Assembly: GCA_030018605.1 (NCBI GenBank)
Contig: JASEHP010000069.1
Coordinates: 1-7,708 of the forward strand
From: Thermodesulfovibrionales bacterium
Lineage (GTDB): Bacteria; Nitrospirota; Thermodesulfovibrionia; Thermodesulfovibrionales; UBA1546
Reading direction: 5' to 3'
Length of the DNA stretch: 7,708 bases
The notes below the pieces were generated by a model, which was not told the DNA's origin, searched no databases, and was given only the letters and a program-made list of their open reading frames with translations. Positions 1 to 6,297 of the stretch are shown here, in pieces; position 1 is the first letter of the stretch; every line of letters begins with the position of its first letter. Made by a program: the position numbers and the translations under genes.

Positions 1-102
1 GCATAATGATCCATTACTCCTTAACGTCGCATATGTATCGTAACTTTTTCAGTGATAAAATAAAAACCTGCTGGATTTATCAGTAAGAATACCGAAAAAT
101 AA

Positions 103-133
103 TTGTATAAAAAGCTGAAATATGTTTTATAAT
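103..133 (+). promoter_or_regulatory. Possible promoter of the decarboxylase gene (weak)
   Basis: A perfect -10 hexamer TATAAT lies at 128-133 and overlaps the first candidate ATG at 132. The best -35 match upstream is TTGTAT at 103-108, with a long 19-base spacer. If this promoter is real, transcription would begin near 140, almost exactly on the second in-frame ATG at 141, giving a leaderless message. The first 131 bases are AT-rich and contain no gene I can recognise. AT-rich leaders produce such hexamers by chance, so this is tentative. Confidence 0.25.
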
Positions 134-1304
134 GAATTGCATGCCGAGGACCTTTAAAGTAGAAAAATACCATACGGATATTGTTTCCAAGAGCACGCTG
201 TTTAAGGCGCTGAAATACCTTGACAGGAAAAATATTGAAACGCCGTTTCTTCTCATGGACAGGGAGAAAGTAAAAGAAAAAGCCTCTCTTATAGGGCAGA
301 ACATACGGAATTCAACGGTCTTTTATGCTGTTAAGGCAAACCCCGATATTGAAGTAATCAAGCTTGCGGATAAACTTGGTATGGGTTTTGAGATTGCCTC
401 AGAGGGCGAGTTGAAGCTGCTTTCGTCAATAGGCGTGGAGCCTGAAAGAATAATATCAAGCAATCCGGTCAAGACTTTTAAGTTTTTGAAAATGGCGGCA
501 TCATACGGCGTCAACTATTTTGCGTATGATTCCGAGGATGAAGTGGATAAAATGGTGAAATTGCTGCCGGGTTGCAATGTCTATGTCCGGCTTTCTGTTC
601 CCAATGAAGGAAGCGAATGGCCTCTAAGCAAAAAATTCGGGGTTGAGATTGATAAAGCTGCCGAACTGCTTCTTTATGCGAAAGAGAAGGGGCTTAACCC
701 TGTCGGTGTCACCTTTCACGTTGGTTCTCAATGCACAAATATTTACAACTGGAACAGCGCTCTGGATAAGGCAAGGGCTTTATGGGATATCGCTGAAGAG
801 AAAGGCATAAGGCTCAGCCTGCTGAACATCGGAGGAGGCTATCCGATAAAATACACAAAAAATGTTGTTGATGTTGACGCCATAGAAAAAAACGTGGACA
901 GGCTCATCCGTGAGAAATTCCCGCGGGATGTGAGGATATTTATAGAGCCGGGCAGGGCTGTTGTAGGAGATGCGGGGATATTTGTTACCTCTGTAATCGG
1001 CAAGGCGAACAGGGGAGACGATAACTGGCTTTATATTGACGTCGGAGTGTTTAACGGCCTTATGGAGAGCGTCGGCGGAATAAAATACAGTTATATTGTT
1101 GAAACCTCAAGGCAGGCAAGGCATAAGAAAAAATGGACAATTGCAGGCCCGAGCTGTGACAGTTTTGATGTTATTGACAAGAATGTAGGCCTGCCTGAGC
1201 CTGAAACAGGCGAGCTTATTCTTATACTTTCAGGCGGGGCCTATACGATATCCTACGCTTCGGAGTTTAACGGGTTTTCAATACCAAAGACGATTTTGAT
1301 ATGA
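132..1304 (+). CDS. Ornithine/lysine decarboxylase-family protein (fold-type III PLP enzyme)
   Basis: This is a 390-residue pyridoxal-phosphate decarboxylase of the ornithine/diaminopimelate decarboxylase fold. It is probably cytosolic and most likely makes putrescine from ornithine (or cadaverine from lysine). Visible landmarks are the PLP lysine K68 in YAVKAN, the HVGSQ motif at 196-200, the glycine-rich phosphate loop GGG at 234-236, EPGR at 272-275, the catalytic cysteine C342 in GPSCDS, and the GAYT tyrosine Y371 followed by FNGF. The GPSCDS form argues against carboxynorspermidine decarboxylase, and the length argues against biosynthetic arginine decarboxylase of about 630 residues. Spermidine synthase downstream supports a role in polyamine synthesis. 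Ornithine versus lysine preference cannot be read with certainty. The start is unsure: neither ATG 132 nor ATG 141 has a Shine-Dalgarno sequence, and a stop at 108-110 in this frame leaves no upstream start. Confidence 0.9.
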   Translation: MNCMPRTFKVEKYHTDIVSKSTLFKALKYLDRKNIETPFLLMDREKVKEKASLIGQNIRNSTVFYAVKANPDIEVIKLADKLGMGFEIASEGELKLLSSIGVEPERIISSNPVKTFKFLKMAASYGVNYFAYDSEDEVDKMVKLLPGCNVYVRLSVPNEGSEWPLSKKFGVEIDKAAELLLYAKEKGLNPVGVTFHVGSQCTNIYNWNSALDKARALWDIAEEKGIRLSLLNIGGGYPIKYTKNVVDVDAIEKNVDRLIREKFPRDVRIFIEPGRAVVGDAGIFVTSVIGKANRGDDNWLYIDVGVFNGLMESVGGIKYSYIVETSRQARHKKKWTIAGPSCDSFDVIDKNVGLPEPETGELILILSGGAYTISYASEFNGFSIPKTILI

Positions 1305-1310
1305 TCTATG

Positions 1311-1349
1311 GAAATGAAACAAACACGACATAATATTGTCGCTCATTTC
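1311..1349. repeat. Two-tier inverted repeat just after the decarboxylase gene
   Basis: GAAATGA at 1311-1317 is the exact reverse complement of TCATTTC at 1343-1349. Inside it, CGACA at 1326-1330 pairs with TGTCG at 1337-1341 around a six-base loop. The left side has eight unpaired bases between the two stems and the right side has one. It starts seven bases after the stop codon at 1302-1304. No T-run follows directly, so it is not a standard intrinsic terminator. It could protect the 3' end of the message or be the edge of the larger palindromic element next to it. Confidence 0.5.
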
Positions 1350-1354
1350 ATTTA

Positions 1355-1527
1355 TGATAAGCAGGGCTGCCTTTCGTTTCCTGCGAGATTTTTCGACAGT
1401 TCTAAACTCATTCCGCTACATCCTCAAAACTCGCTGCGCTCAGACAGTCGAGGATGTGGCCGCTGCATTTCGTTAAGAGCCGTTACCGAAAAATCTCGAA
1501 AGTCTCTCAAAACAACCCTGCTTATCA
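1355..1527. repeat. Nested palindromic intergenic element (about 173 bases)
   Basis: Three pairs of inverted repeats sit concentrically. The outer 12-base arms at 1355-1366 and 1516-1527 are perfect (TGATAAGCAGGG and its complement). The middle 12-base arms at 1384-1395 and 1487-1498 are perfect (CGAGATTTTTCG and its complement). The inner arms ACATCCTC at 1418-1425 and GAGGATGT at 1450-1457 extend to 11 pairs if one G-U is allowed. Outer and middle arms have equal spacing on both sides, so 1355-1395 and 1487-1527 form one imperfect stem of about 41 pairs, with many of the differences being C-to-T changes that keep a G-U pair in RNA. This looks like a non-autonomous palindromic repeat or a folded RNA rather than coding sequence. 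No clear target-site duplication flanks it. It fills most of the 275-base gap between the decarboxylase and speE. Confidence 0.8.
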
Positions 1528-1545
1528 ATACAGCAGAGTTTTTTT
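1518..1545 (+). terminator. Weak candidate intrinsic terminator before speE
   Basis: CTGCT at 1518-1522 can pair with AGCAG at 1532-1536 around a nine-base loop, followed two bases later by seven T residues at 1539-1545. The stem is only five pairs, so termination would be poor. The left arm is shared with the right outer arm of the large palindrome, which makes the two folds mutually exclusive. Confidence 0.25.
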
Positions 1546-1579
1546 ATCTTAATAATGAAGACACTCCGGGAGGAAAACG

Positions 1580-2416
1580 ATGATACGGTTTTATGAAAAA
1601 GATCCGTATGCGCCTATTCAGTATACCTATGAGGTTGAAAATATTCTCTATAACGGGAAAAGCAAGTTTCAGGAGATTATGGTTATCCGTAATCCTCATT
1701 TCGGCAAGATGCTTATCCTTGACGGTGTAGTGCAGATAACCGAAAGGGATGAATTTTTCTACCATGAAATGCTTACGCATGTCGTGCTTCATGCGCATCC
1801 GGCCCCGAAGAAGGTGATTGTTATAGGCGGCGGAGACGGTGGCGCTATCAGGGAAGTCCTGAAACATAAGACAGTGGAAAAAGTATATTTTATTGAGATA
1901 GACGAAGAGGTGATAAACGTATCCAGAAAGTTCTTCCCAACGGTTGCCTGTGATGTTGGTGATCCGCGTGTGGAGATAAAATGCATGGACGGAGCCGAAT
2001 TTATAAAAGGGCGGGATGCCGACATTGACGCTGTTATAGTTGATTCAACTGATATAGTCGGTTTTGCCACAAGCCTTTTCACCAAGGAATTCTTTACTGC
2101 CATCAAAAACTGCCTTACCGAAAACGGGTTTTATGTGACCCTGTCGGAATCGCTCCATTTTCATAAGGACATTGTCATAGAGGTACAGGAGACGATGAAG
2201 GCAGTGTTCCCTGTTGTTGACATATACACTGCTCCGATTGCAACTTATGCCGGCAACTGGTGGACATTCTCTGTTGCTTCAAAATGCCTTTCCCCTCGTG
2301 ATATGAGGAAAAAGTTTGAGATAAATACAAAATACTACACTGATGAGATACACCAACAGGCATTTCTTCCAAAGGGCATGTATGAGAGGCTTATGCAGAG
2401 GAAGCTTGAATGGTAA
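1580..2416 (+). CDS. speE: Spermidine synthase (polyamine aminopropyltransferase)
   Basis: SpeE is a cytosolic enzyme that transfers the aminopropyl group of decarboxylated S-adenosylmethionine to putrescine, giving spermidine and methylthioadenosine. The 278-residue protein has the family layout: an N-terminal beta domain with Q31, LDGV at 47-50 and YHEM at 61-64, then a Rossmann methyltransferase-like fold with GGGDGG at 83-88, the acidic EID at 106-108, MDGAEF at 136-141 and the catalytic DSTD at 155-158. The residues after DSTD read IVGFA rather than the more usual P-x-GPA, a mild variation. W227-W228 and F230 match the usual C-terminal core. The start is well set: GGGAGG at 1568-1573 lies six bases before the ATG. 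With the upstream decarboxylase it makes a short putrescine-to-spermidine module. No speD is in the window. No terminator is seen between its stop and the hrcA promoter. Confidence 0.95.
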   Translation: MIRFYEKDPYAPIQYTYEVENILYNGKSKFQEIMVIRNPHFGKMLILDGVVQITERDEFFYHEMLTHVVLHAHPAPKKVIVIGGGDGGAIREVLKHKTVEKVYFIEIDEEVINVSRKFFPTVACDVGDPRVEIKCMDGAEFIKGRDADIDAVIVDSTDIVGFATSLFTKEFFTAIKNCLTENGFYVTLSESLHFHKDIVIEVQETMKAVFPVVDIYTAPIATYAGNWWTFSVASKCLSPRDMRKKFEINTKYYTDEIHQQAFLPKGMYERLMQRKLEW

Positions 2417-2428
2417 TATGCCCCCATC

Positions 2429-2457
2429 TTGACACAGAAAACGCTTTGTTGTTAAAT
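2429..2457 (+). promoter_or_regulatory. Housekeeping sigma promoter of the hrcA-grpE-dnaK operon
   Basis: A perfect -35 box TTGACA at 2429-2434 is followed after exactly 17 bases by TTAAAT at 2452-2457 (four of six matches to TATAAT). The predicted start, about seven bases further at roughly 2464, falls inside the left arm of CIRCE. A repressor on CIRCE would therefore block initiation directly. This is the usual arrangement for HrcA-controlled genes. Confidence 0.8.
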
Positions 2458-2459
2458 TA

Positions 2460-2486
2460 TTAGCACTCACACGTTGAGAGTGCTAA
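2460..2486. promoter_or_regulatory. CIRCE operator (HrcA binding site)
   Basis: The sequence is a perfect match to the known consensus: TTAGCACTC at 2460-2468, a nine-base spacer, and GAGTGCTAA at 2478-2486. One further A-T pair (2459 and 2487) extends the dyad. It lies between the -10 box and the hrcA ribosome binding site, so it is also in the 5' end of the transcript. In the established model, HrcA dimers matured by GroEL bind here at normal temperature and release on heat shock. Confidence 0.97.
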
Positions 2487-2505
2487 TTGGCGTGAGGTAT
2501 CAGAT

Positions 2506-3543
2506 ATGCTTAATGAAAGAGACAAAGAAGTGCTCTGTGCGATAGTTCAGAGCTATATAAATAATCCGGACCCCGTGGGGTCAAGGTTTATCACAAAGAA
2601 GTATGCCTTCAGCCTTTCACCTGCTTCCATAAGAAATATAATGTTTGACCTTGAAGAGATGGGGTTTCTCAGGCAGCCGCACACCTCTGCGGGGAGGGTG
2701 CCTACGGATAAAGGTTACAGATTTTATGTTGATTACCTGTGTTCTCATGAACATCAGTGTGATAACAGGGCATTTTTCTATGAGATTACGAGAGAGCTTG
2801 AGTCCATTAAAAACGATATAGACATCCTGCTCAGCGAGACAACAAAGAGGCTGTCCAATTTTTCACATTACCTCGGAGTGGCGCTTTCTCCCAAGGCAGG
2901 TTCAGCGACATTTAACAGGATTAAGCTGTTAAAACACAGAAGAAACCATGTAGTGACCGTGCTTTTTACGGATGAAGGGCTGGTAAGGAATAAGGTTGTG
3001 GATGTTGATTTTGATTTGACGCAGCGCGACCTTAACAGAATAGCCTCATACCTTAATTCTGAGTTTTACGGGTATAACCTTAACGAGATCCGGACAAAAA
3101 TAGTAAGGGAAATGTCCGAGGAAAAGATATTGTGCGACACCCTTATCTCAAGGGCAATAAGGATATGCAGGGAGGTGCTCTCGTCTCCTTACGGGAATAT
3201 ATTTATCTCAGGATTTACAGAAGTTCTTGGACTGCCTGATTTTTCGGATGTTGAAAAGATAAAAGAGATTTCAAGGGCAATGGAGGATAAACACCTGATT
3301 ATAAAGCTGCTTGATAAGTTTTCAGAATCCGCCAAAGACGAAGTTCAGGTCGTAATAGGTTCTGAAAATTCTCTGGCAGGGATGAAAGGATTCAGCATTG
3401 TAGCGGCAACTTACAAAGAAGGCAGCATGCCTGTCGGCAGTGTCGGTGTAATCGGTCCGACACGAATGGATTACTCAAAGACCATAGCTATGGTTGATAT
3501 AGTTTCAAGGTTCATAACAAAGGTGATTGCCGATGGCTCGTAG
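2506..3543 (+). CDS. hrcA: Heat-inducible transcription repressor HrcA
   Basis: HrcA is the DNA-binding repressor of class I heat-shock genes. The 345-residue length is typical. The N-terminal winged helix-turn-helix covers about residues 1-78, with DPVGSR at 22-27, the recognition segment around LSPASIRNIMFDLEEMGFL at 37-55 and the conserved HTSAGRVPTDKGYRFYVD stretch at 59-76. The rest is the GAF-like dimerisation region, ending in the family signature GVIGPTRMDY at 314-323. TGAGGT at 2493-2498 sits seven bases before ATG 2506 and fixes the start. Being the first gene behind its own operator, it is autoregulated. It is 13 bases upstream of grpE, so the two are cotranscribed. Confidence 0.97.
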   Translation: MLNERDKEVLCAIVQSYINNPDPVGSRFITKKYAFSLSPASIRNIMFDLEEMGFLRQPHTSAGRVPTDKGYRFYVDYLCSHEHQCDNRAFFYEITRELESIKNDIDILLSETTKRLSNFSHYLGVALSPKAGSATFNRIKLLKHRRNHVVTVLFTDEGLVRNKVVDVDFDLTQRDLNRIASYLNSEFYGYNLNEIRTKIVREMSEEKILCDTLISRAIRICREVLSSPYGNIFISGFTEVLGLPDFSDVEKIKEISRAMEDKHLIIKLLDKFSESAKDEVQVVIGSENSLAGMKGFSIVAATYKEGSMPVGSVGVIGPTRMDYSKTIAMVDIVSRFITKVIADGS

Positions 3544-3556
3544 AGAGGGGAAATAA

Positions 3557-4285
3557 GTGAGACATAAAGCTAAGAAAAAGATAGAGGAAAATATAGCAGA
3601 GGATAATTCTCATCCGCCTCAGGCGGAGGAGTTTCCTGCGCCTGAGGCATCCGCCCTATGGTTACACGCCTCCGGCAGCACCAAAGGCGACCATAGCGGA
3701 CAGGAAGAGGCTGAGCGTTGTATTGCGGCAGAGACGCCCGAAAGCGCCGCTCCGGAAGCCGGGAAAATAGAGAGGAATCTTGAAGAGGAACTCGGGCAGG
3801 AGAAAGACAGGTATCTGAGATTGTACGCTGAATTTGATAATTACAAGAAGCGGATCGCGAGAGACAGGGAAGAATTAATAAAATACGGTAATGAATCCTT
3901 GCTGTATGAACTGCTTCCTGTTATTGATAACCTTGAGATGGCTATGAAGCACTCGTCAAATGATACGGCAGCAGGGCTTGCGCAGGGAGTGGAGATTACC
4001 CTTAAAGAGTTTCTCAGGGTCATTGATAAATTCGGACTCTCGCCGATTGACGCATCAGACAAAATGTTTGACCCTTCGCTGCATCATGCGATGACTCAGA
4101 TAGAAAGAGATGATATTGATGAAAATATGGTTGTGGAAGAATTCAGAAAGGGGTATATGTTCAGAGAGAAGGTATTAAGGCCGTCATTGGTTGCTGTATC
4201 GAAAAAGCCTGCTGAGAGCAATCAGCTATCAGCCGTTAGCGAAGAAAGAGAAAATAAAGAAGAAAAAATAGAGGAGGAGAAATAA
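3557..4285 (+). CDS. grpE: Nucleotide exchange factor GrpE
   Basis: GrpE is the cytosolic dimeric factor that releases ADP from DnaK. The start is GTG at 3557, with GAGGGG at 3545-3550 six bases upstream. The conserved part begins near residue 72: a long coiled coil (about 72-130, including YLRLYAEFDNYKKR), then the C-terminal beta-wing domain with MFDPSLHHAM at 170-179 and KGYMFREKVLRPSLVAV at 198-214. At 242 residues it is longer than usual (E. coli 197). The excess is in two disordered tails. Residues about 19-48 are encoded by a GC-rich pair of strong hairpins (see the repeat at 3613-3700), and residues about 218-242 form a charged tail rich in E and K. The tail region also carries the dnaK ribosome binding site. 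The stop is two bases before the dnaK ATG, so translational coupling is likely. Confidence 0.96.
   Translation: MRHKAKKKIEENIAEDNSHPPQAEEFPAPEASALWLHASGSTKGDHSGQEEAERCIAAETPESAAPEAGKIERNLEEELGQEKDRYLRLYAEFDNYKKRIARDREELIKYGNESLLYELLPVIDNLEMAMKHSSNDTAAGLAQGVEITLKEFLRVIDKFGLSPIDASDKMFDPSLHHAMTQIERDDIDENMVVEEFRKGYMFREKVLRPSLVAVSKKPAESNQLSAVSEERENKEEKIEEEK
3613..3700. repeat. Palindromic element embedded in frame in grpE
   Basis: Two adjacent hairpins make up this GC-rich stretch. Hairpin A at 3616-3648 pairs GCCTCAGGCG (3616-3625) with its exact complement at 3639-3648, then after one G-G mismatch AGGA (3627-3630) with TCCT (3634-3637) around a three-base loop. A competing perfect 15-base dyad lies at 3613-3627. 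Hairpin B pairs 3650-3662 with 3690-3700 (11 pairs, two bases bulged) and, inside it, CGCCT at 3667-3671 with AGGCG at 3685-3689. It encodes GrpE residues 19-48, a segment with W and H residues that looks unlike the acidic tail around it. It resembles palindromic repeats that insert in frame into disordered parts of proteins, as known for Rickettsia palindromic elements. Mobility is an inference. Confidence 0.7.
4221..4241 (+). repeat. Degenerate heptamer repeat in the grpE 3' end
   Basis: Three consecutive seven-base units read ATCAGCT, ATCAGCC and GTTAGCG. The first two differ at one position and the third is more diverged. They encode part of the non-conserved C-terminal tail of GrpE (around residues 222-229). 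Short and degenerate, so it may be chance. Confidence 0.35.
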
Positions 4286-4287
4286 AA

Positions 4288-6201
4288 ATGGCAAAGGCAA
4301 TAGGAATAGACCTTGGCACAACGAATTCTGTTGTTGCAGTTGTCCAGGGCAGAGAGTCTGTCGTTATCCCGAATCAGGATGGAATGAGAACAACGCCTTC
4401 TGTAGTTGCTTTTACTGAAAAAGGCGAGAGGCTTGTAGGACAGATAGCAAAAAGGCAGGCTATTACAAATCCTGAAAACACGATATTTTCAATAAAGAGA
4501 CTGATGGGAAGAAAATACAACACGCCTGAAGTGGAATACGCGAGAAAAAGACTGCCCTATAAAATAGTGGAAGCGTCTAATGGAGACGCTCATGTTGAGA
4601 TAAGAGGCAAGAAGTATTCTCCGCCTGAAATATCGGCGATGATACTCCAGAAACTCAAGCAGGCTGCCGAAGATTATCTCGGAGAAACTGTAAATGATGC
4701 CGTCATAACGGTGCCTGCATACTTTGACGACAGTCAGAGACAGGCTACTAAGGATGCTGGAAAGATTGCCGGGCTTAATGTCCTGAGGATAATCAACGAA
4801 CCGACAGCCGCCTCTTTAGCTTACGGCATGGATAAGAAAAAAGAGGAAAAGATTGCCGTATATGATTTGGGCGGCGGCACATTTGACGTATCCATTCTTG
4901 AGATAGGCGAAGGTGTAATTGAGGTTAAGTCCACAAACGGCGATACATATCTCGGCGGAGATGATTTTGACATCAAGATTATTGACTGGATGGTGGAAGA
5001 GTTCAAGAAAGATCAGGGCATTGACCTCAAGCACGATAAGATGGCGTTGCAGAGGCTTAAGGAAGCTGCGGAAAGGGCGAAGATTGAACTTTCAACTGCA
5101 ATGGAAACAGAGATAAACCTTCCGTTTGTTACAGCGGACGCAACAGGCCCGAAACACCTTTTGATGAAAGTTTCAAGGGCGAAATTTGAGCAGCTTACCG
5201 GAGATCTCATAGATAATACAACAGGGCCTTGCAAGAATGCGCTTAACGATGCAAATTTATCCGCTTCAAATATAGATGAAGTTCTTCTTGTTGGAGGACA
5301 GACAAGAACGCCAAAGGTTCAGCAAACTGTTCAGGGCTTGTTCGGCAAGGAGCCGAACAAGACTGTTAACCCGGATGAGGTTGTTGCTGTCGGAGCGGCA
5401 ATACAGGGCGCAGTGCTGAAAGGAGACGTCAAAGAGGTTCTTTTGCTTGATGTTACTCCTCTGTCTCTCGGCATTGAAACGCTCGGCGGAATATTCACTA
5501 AGATAATAGAAAGGAATACTACAATCCCGACAAAAAAGAGCCAGACCTTCTCAACTGCATCCGATAACCAGCCTGCCGTTACAATCAAGATATGTCAGGG
5601 AGAAAGGGAGATGGCGTCGGATAATAAGCTGCTCGGAAACTTTGAGCTAATAGGCATTCCGCCTGCGCCGAGGGGAATTCCGCAGATAGAAGTAGCTTTT
5701 GATATTGACGCGAACGGCATACTTCATGTGTCTGCCCAAGACCTCGGTACAGAAAAAGAGCAGTCAATAAGGATAACAGCTTCAAGCGGGCTCAGCCCTG
5801 AGGAAGTAAAGAAGATGACGCGCGATGCCGAGTCCCATGCAGATGAAGACAAAAAGAAAAAAGATCTTGCACAGGCGCGAAATGAGGCGGATACTCTTAT
5901 ATACAGCGTGGAGAAATCCCTTAAGGAGTACGGAGACAAATTAAGCGAATCCGAGAAGAAGGATGTAGAGGCTGCCCTTGAAAAGTGCAGGAAGGCAAAG
6001 GATTCAAGCGCTGATGCCCCTGAGATAAAGTCTGCTGTTGAAAGCCTTATGAAGGTATCGCACAAATTTGCAGAGCATATATATAAGGCGGCCGGAGCGC
6101 AGCAGGCAGCAGGCGCCGGAGCAGGCGCATCAGGCGCAAAACCCCCGAAAGAAGATGTTGTTGAAGCTGAATTTGAGGATGTAGATAAGGATAAAAAATA
6201 A
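4288..6201 (+). CDS. dnaK: Chaperone protein DnaK (Hsp70)
   Basis: DnaK is the ATP-driven Hsp70 that binds exposed hydrophobic segments of client proteins. The 637-residue protein is full length. The nucleotide-binding domain shows IDLGTTNS at 7-14, INEPTAAS at 169-176 with catalytic E171, DLGGGTFDVSIL at 193-204 with T198, and VLLVGGQTRTP at 332-342. The interdomain linker is VLLLDVTPLSLGIET at 384-398. The substrate-binding beta domain (about 398-510) includes DNQPAVTIKICQGERE at 426-441, followed by the helical lid, a Gly/Ala-rich tail (601-617) and the acidic end VVEAEFEDVDKDKK. The insertion around residues 77-100 is the type seen in Gram-negative DnaK. GAGGAGGAG at 4271-4279, inside the grpE end, is the ribosome binding site about eight bases before the ATG. 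No key residue is missing. Confidence 0.98.
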   Translation: MAKAIGIDLGTTNSVVAVVQGRESVVIPNQDGMRTTPSVVAFTEKGERLVGQIAKRQAITNPENTIFSIKRLMGRKYNTPEVEYARKRLPYKIVEASNGDAHVEIRGKKYSPPEISAMILQKLKQAAEDYLGETVNDAVITVPAYFDDSQRQATKDAGKIAGLNVLRIINEPTAASLAYGMDKKKEEKIAVYDLGGGTFDVSILEIGEGVIEVKSTNGDTYLGGDDFDIKIIDWMVEEFKKDQGIDLKHDKMALQRLKEAAERAKIELSTAMETEINLPFVTADATGPKHLLMKVSRAKFEQLTGDLIDNTTGPCKNALNDANLSASNIDEVLLVGGQTRTPKVQQTVQGLFGKEPNKTVNPDEVVAVGAAIQGAVLKGDVKEVLLLDVTPLSLGIETLGGIFTKIIERNTTIPTKKSQTFSTASDNQPAVTIKICQGEREMASDNKLLGNFELIGIPPAPRGIPQIEVAFDIDANGILHVSAQDLGTEKEQSIRITASSGLSPEEVKKMTRDAESHADEDKKKKDLAQARNEADTLIYSVEKSLKEYGDKLSESEKKDVEAALEKCRKAKDSSADAPEIKSAVESLMKVSHKFAEHIYKAAGAQQAAGAGAGASGAKPPKEDVVEAEFEDVDKDKK

Positions 6202-6297
6202 AACCCAATAGGGTTCAAGTGCCCAAGGGGTCAAGGTGACCGCTGAGATTTAATTACCGGAACCCTTGAAACCTCAAACCCTTTTATCTTTTATTAT
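6202..6297. repeat. Repeat-rich spacer between dnaK and dnaJ
   Basis: These 96 bases contain inverted and short periodic repeats. AACCC-AATA-GGGTT (6202-6215) is a small hairpin. GGTTCAAG at 6212-6219 pairs with CTTGAA plus CC at 6265-6273 with one bulged A. GGTCA at 6229-6233 pairs with TGACC at 6237-6241. CAAG recurs every eight bases (6216, 6224, 6232), and AACC recurs at 6261, 6270 and 6277. The last 18 bases are pyrimidine- and T-rich, with no Shine-Dalgarno sequence. I find no convincing terminator or CIRCE. It may be an inserted or decayed repeat that separated dnaJ from its original leader. Confidence 0.55.

Noticed and set aside
53..82. Seven-base inverted repeat (TGATAAA and TTTATCA) in the leader
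   Set aside because: Short, AT-rich and with a 16-base spacer. Expected by chance in such sequence.
1522..1550. Promoter for speE (TTATCA, 17 bases, TATCTT)
   Set aside because: Only four of six matches in each box, in AT-rich sequence overlapping the palindrome arm and T-run. Too weak to call.
1308..1583. 91-codon open frame between the decarboxylase and speE, ending in an ATGA overlap with speE
   Set aside because: Most of it is the nested palindrome, it has no ribosome binding site before ATG 1308, and its translation has no recognisable domain. The overlap looks accidental.
5724..6218. 164-codon open frame on the minus strand opposite the dnaK 3' end
   Set aside because: It lies fully opposite a confident dnaK coding region and its S-, A- and F-rich translation is typical of an antisense shadow.
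6266..6297. Internal dnaJ promoter (TTGAAA with TATTAT)
   Set aside because: The spacer would be 20 bases and the start point would fall inside the coding region after ATG 6298. Other hexamer choices match poorly.
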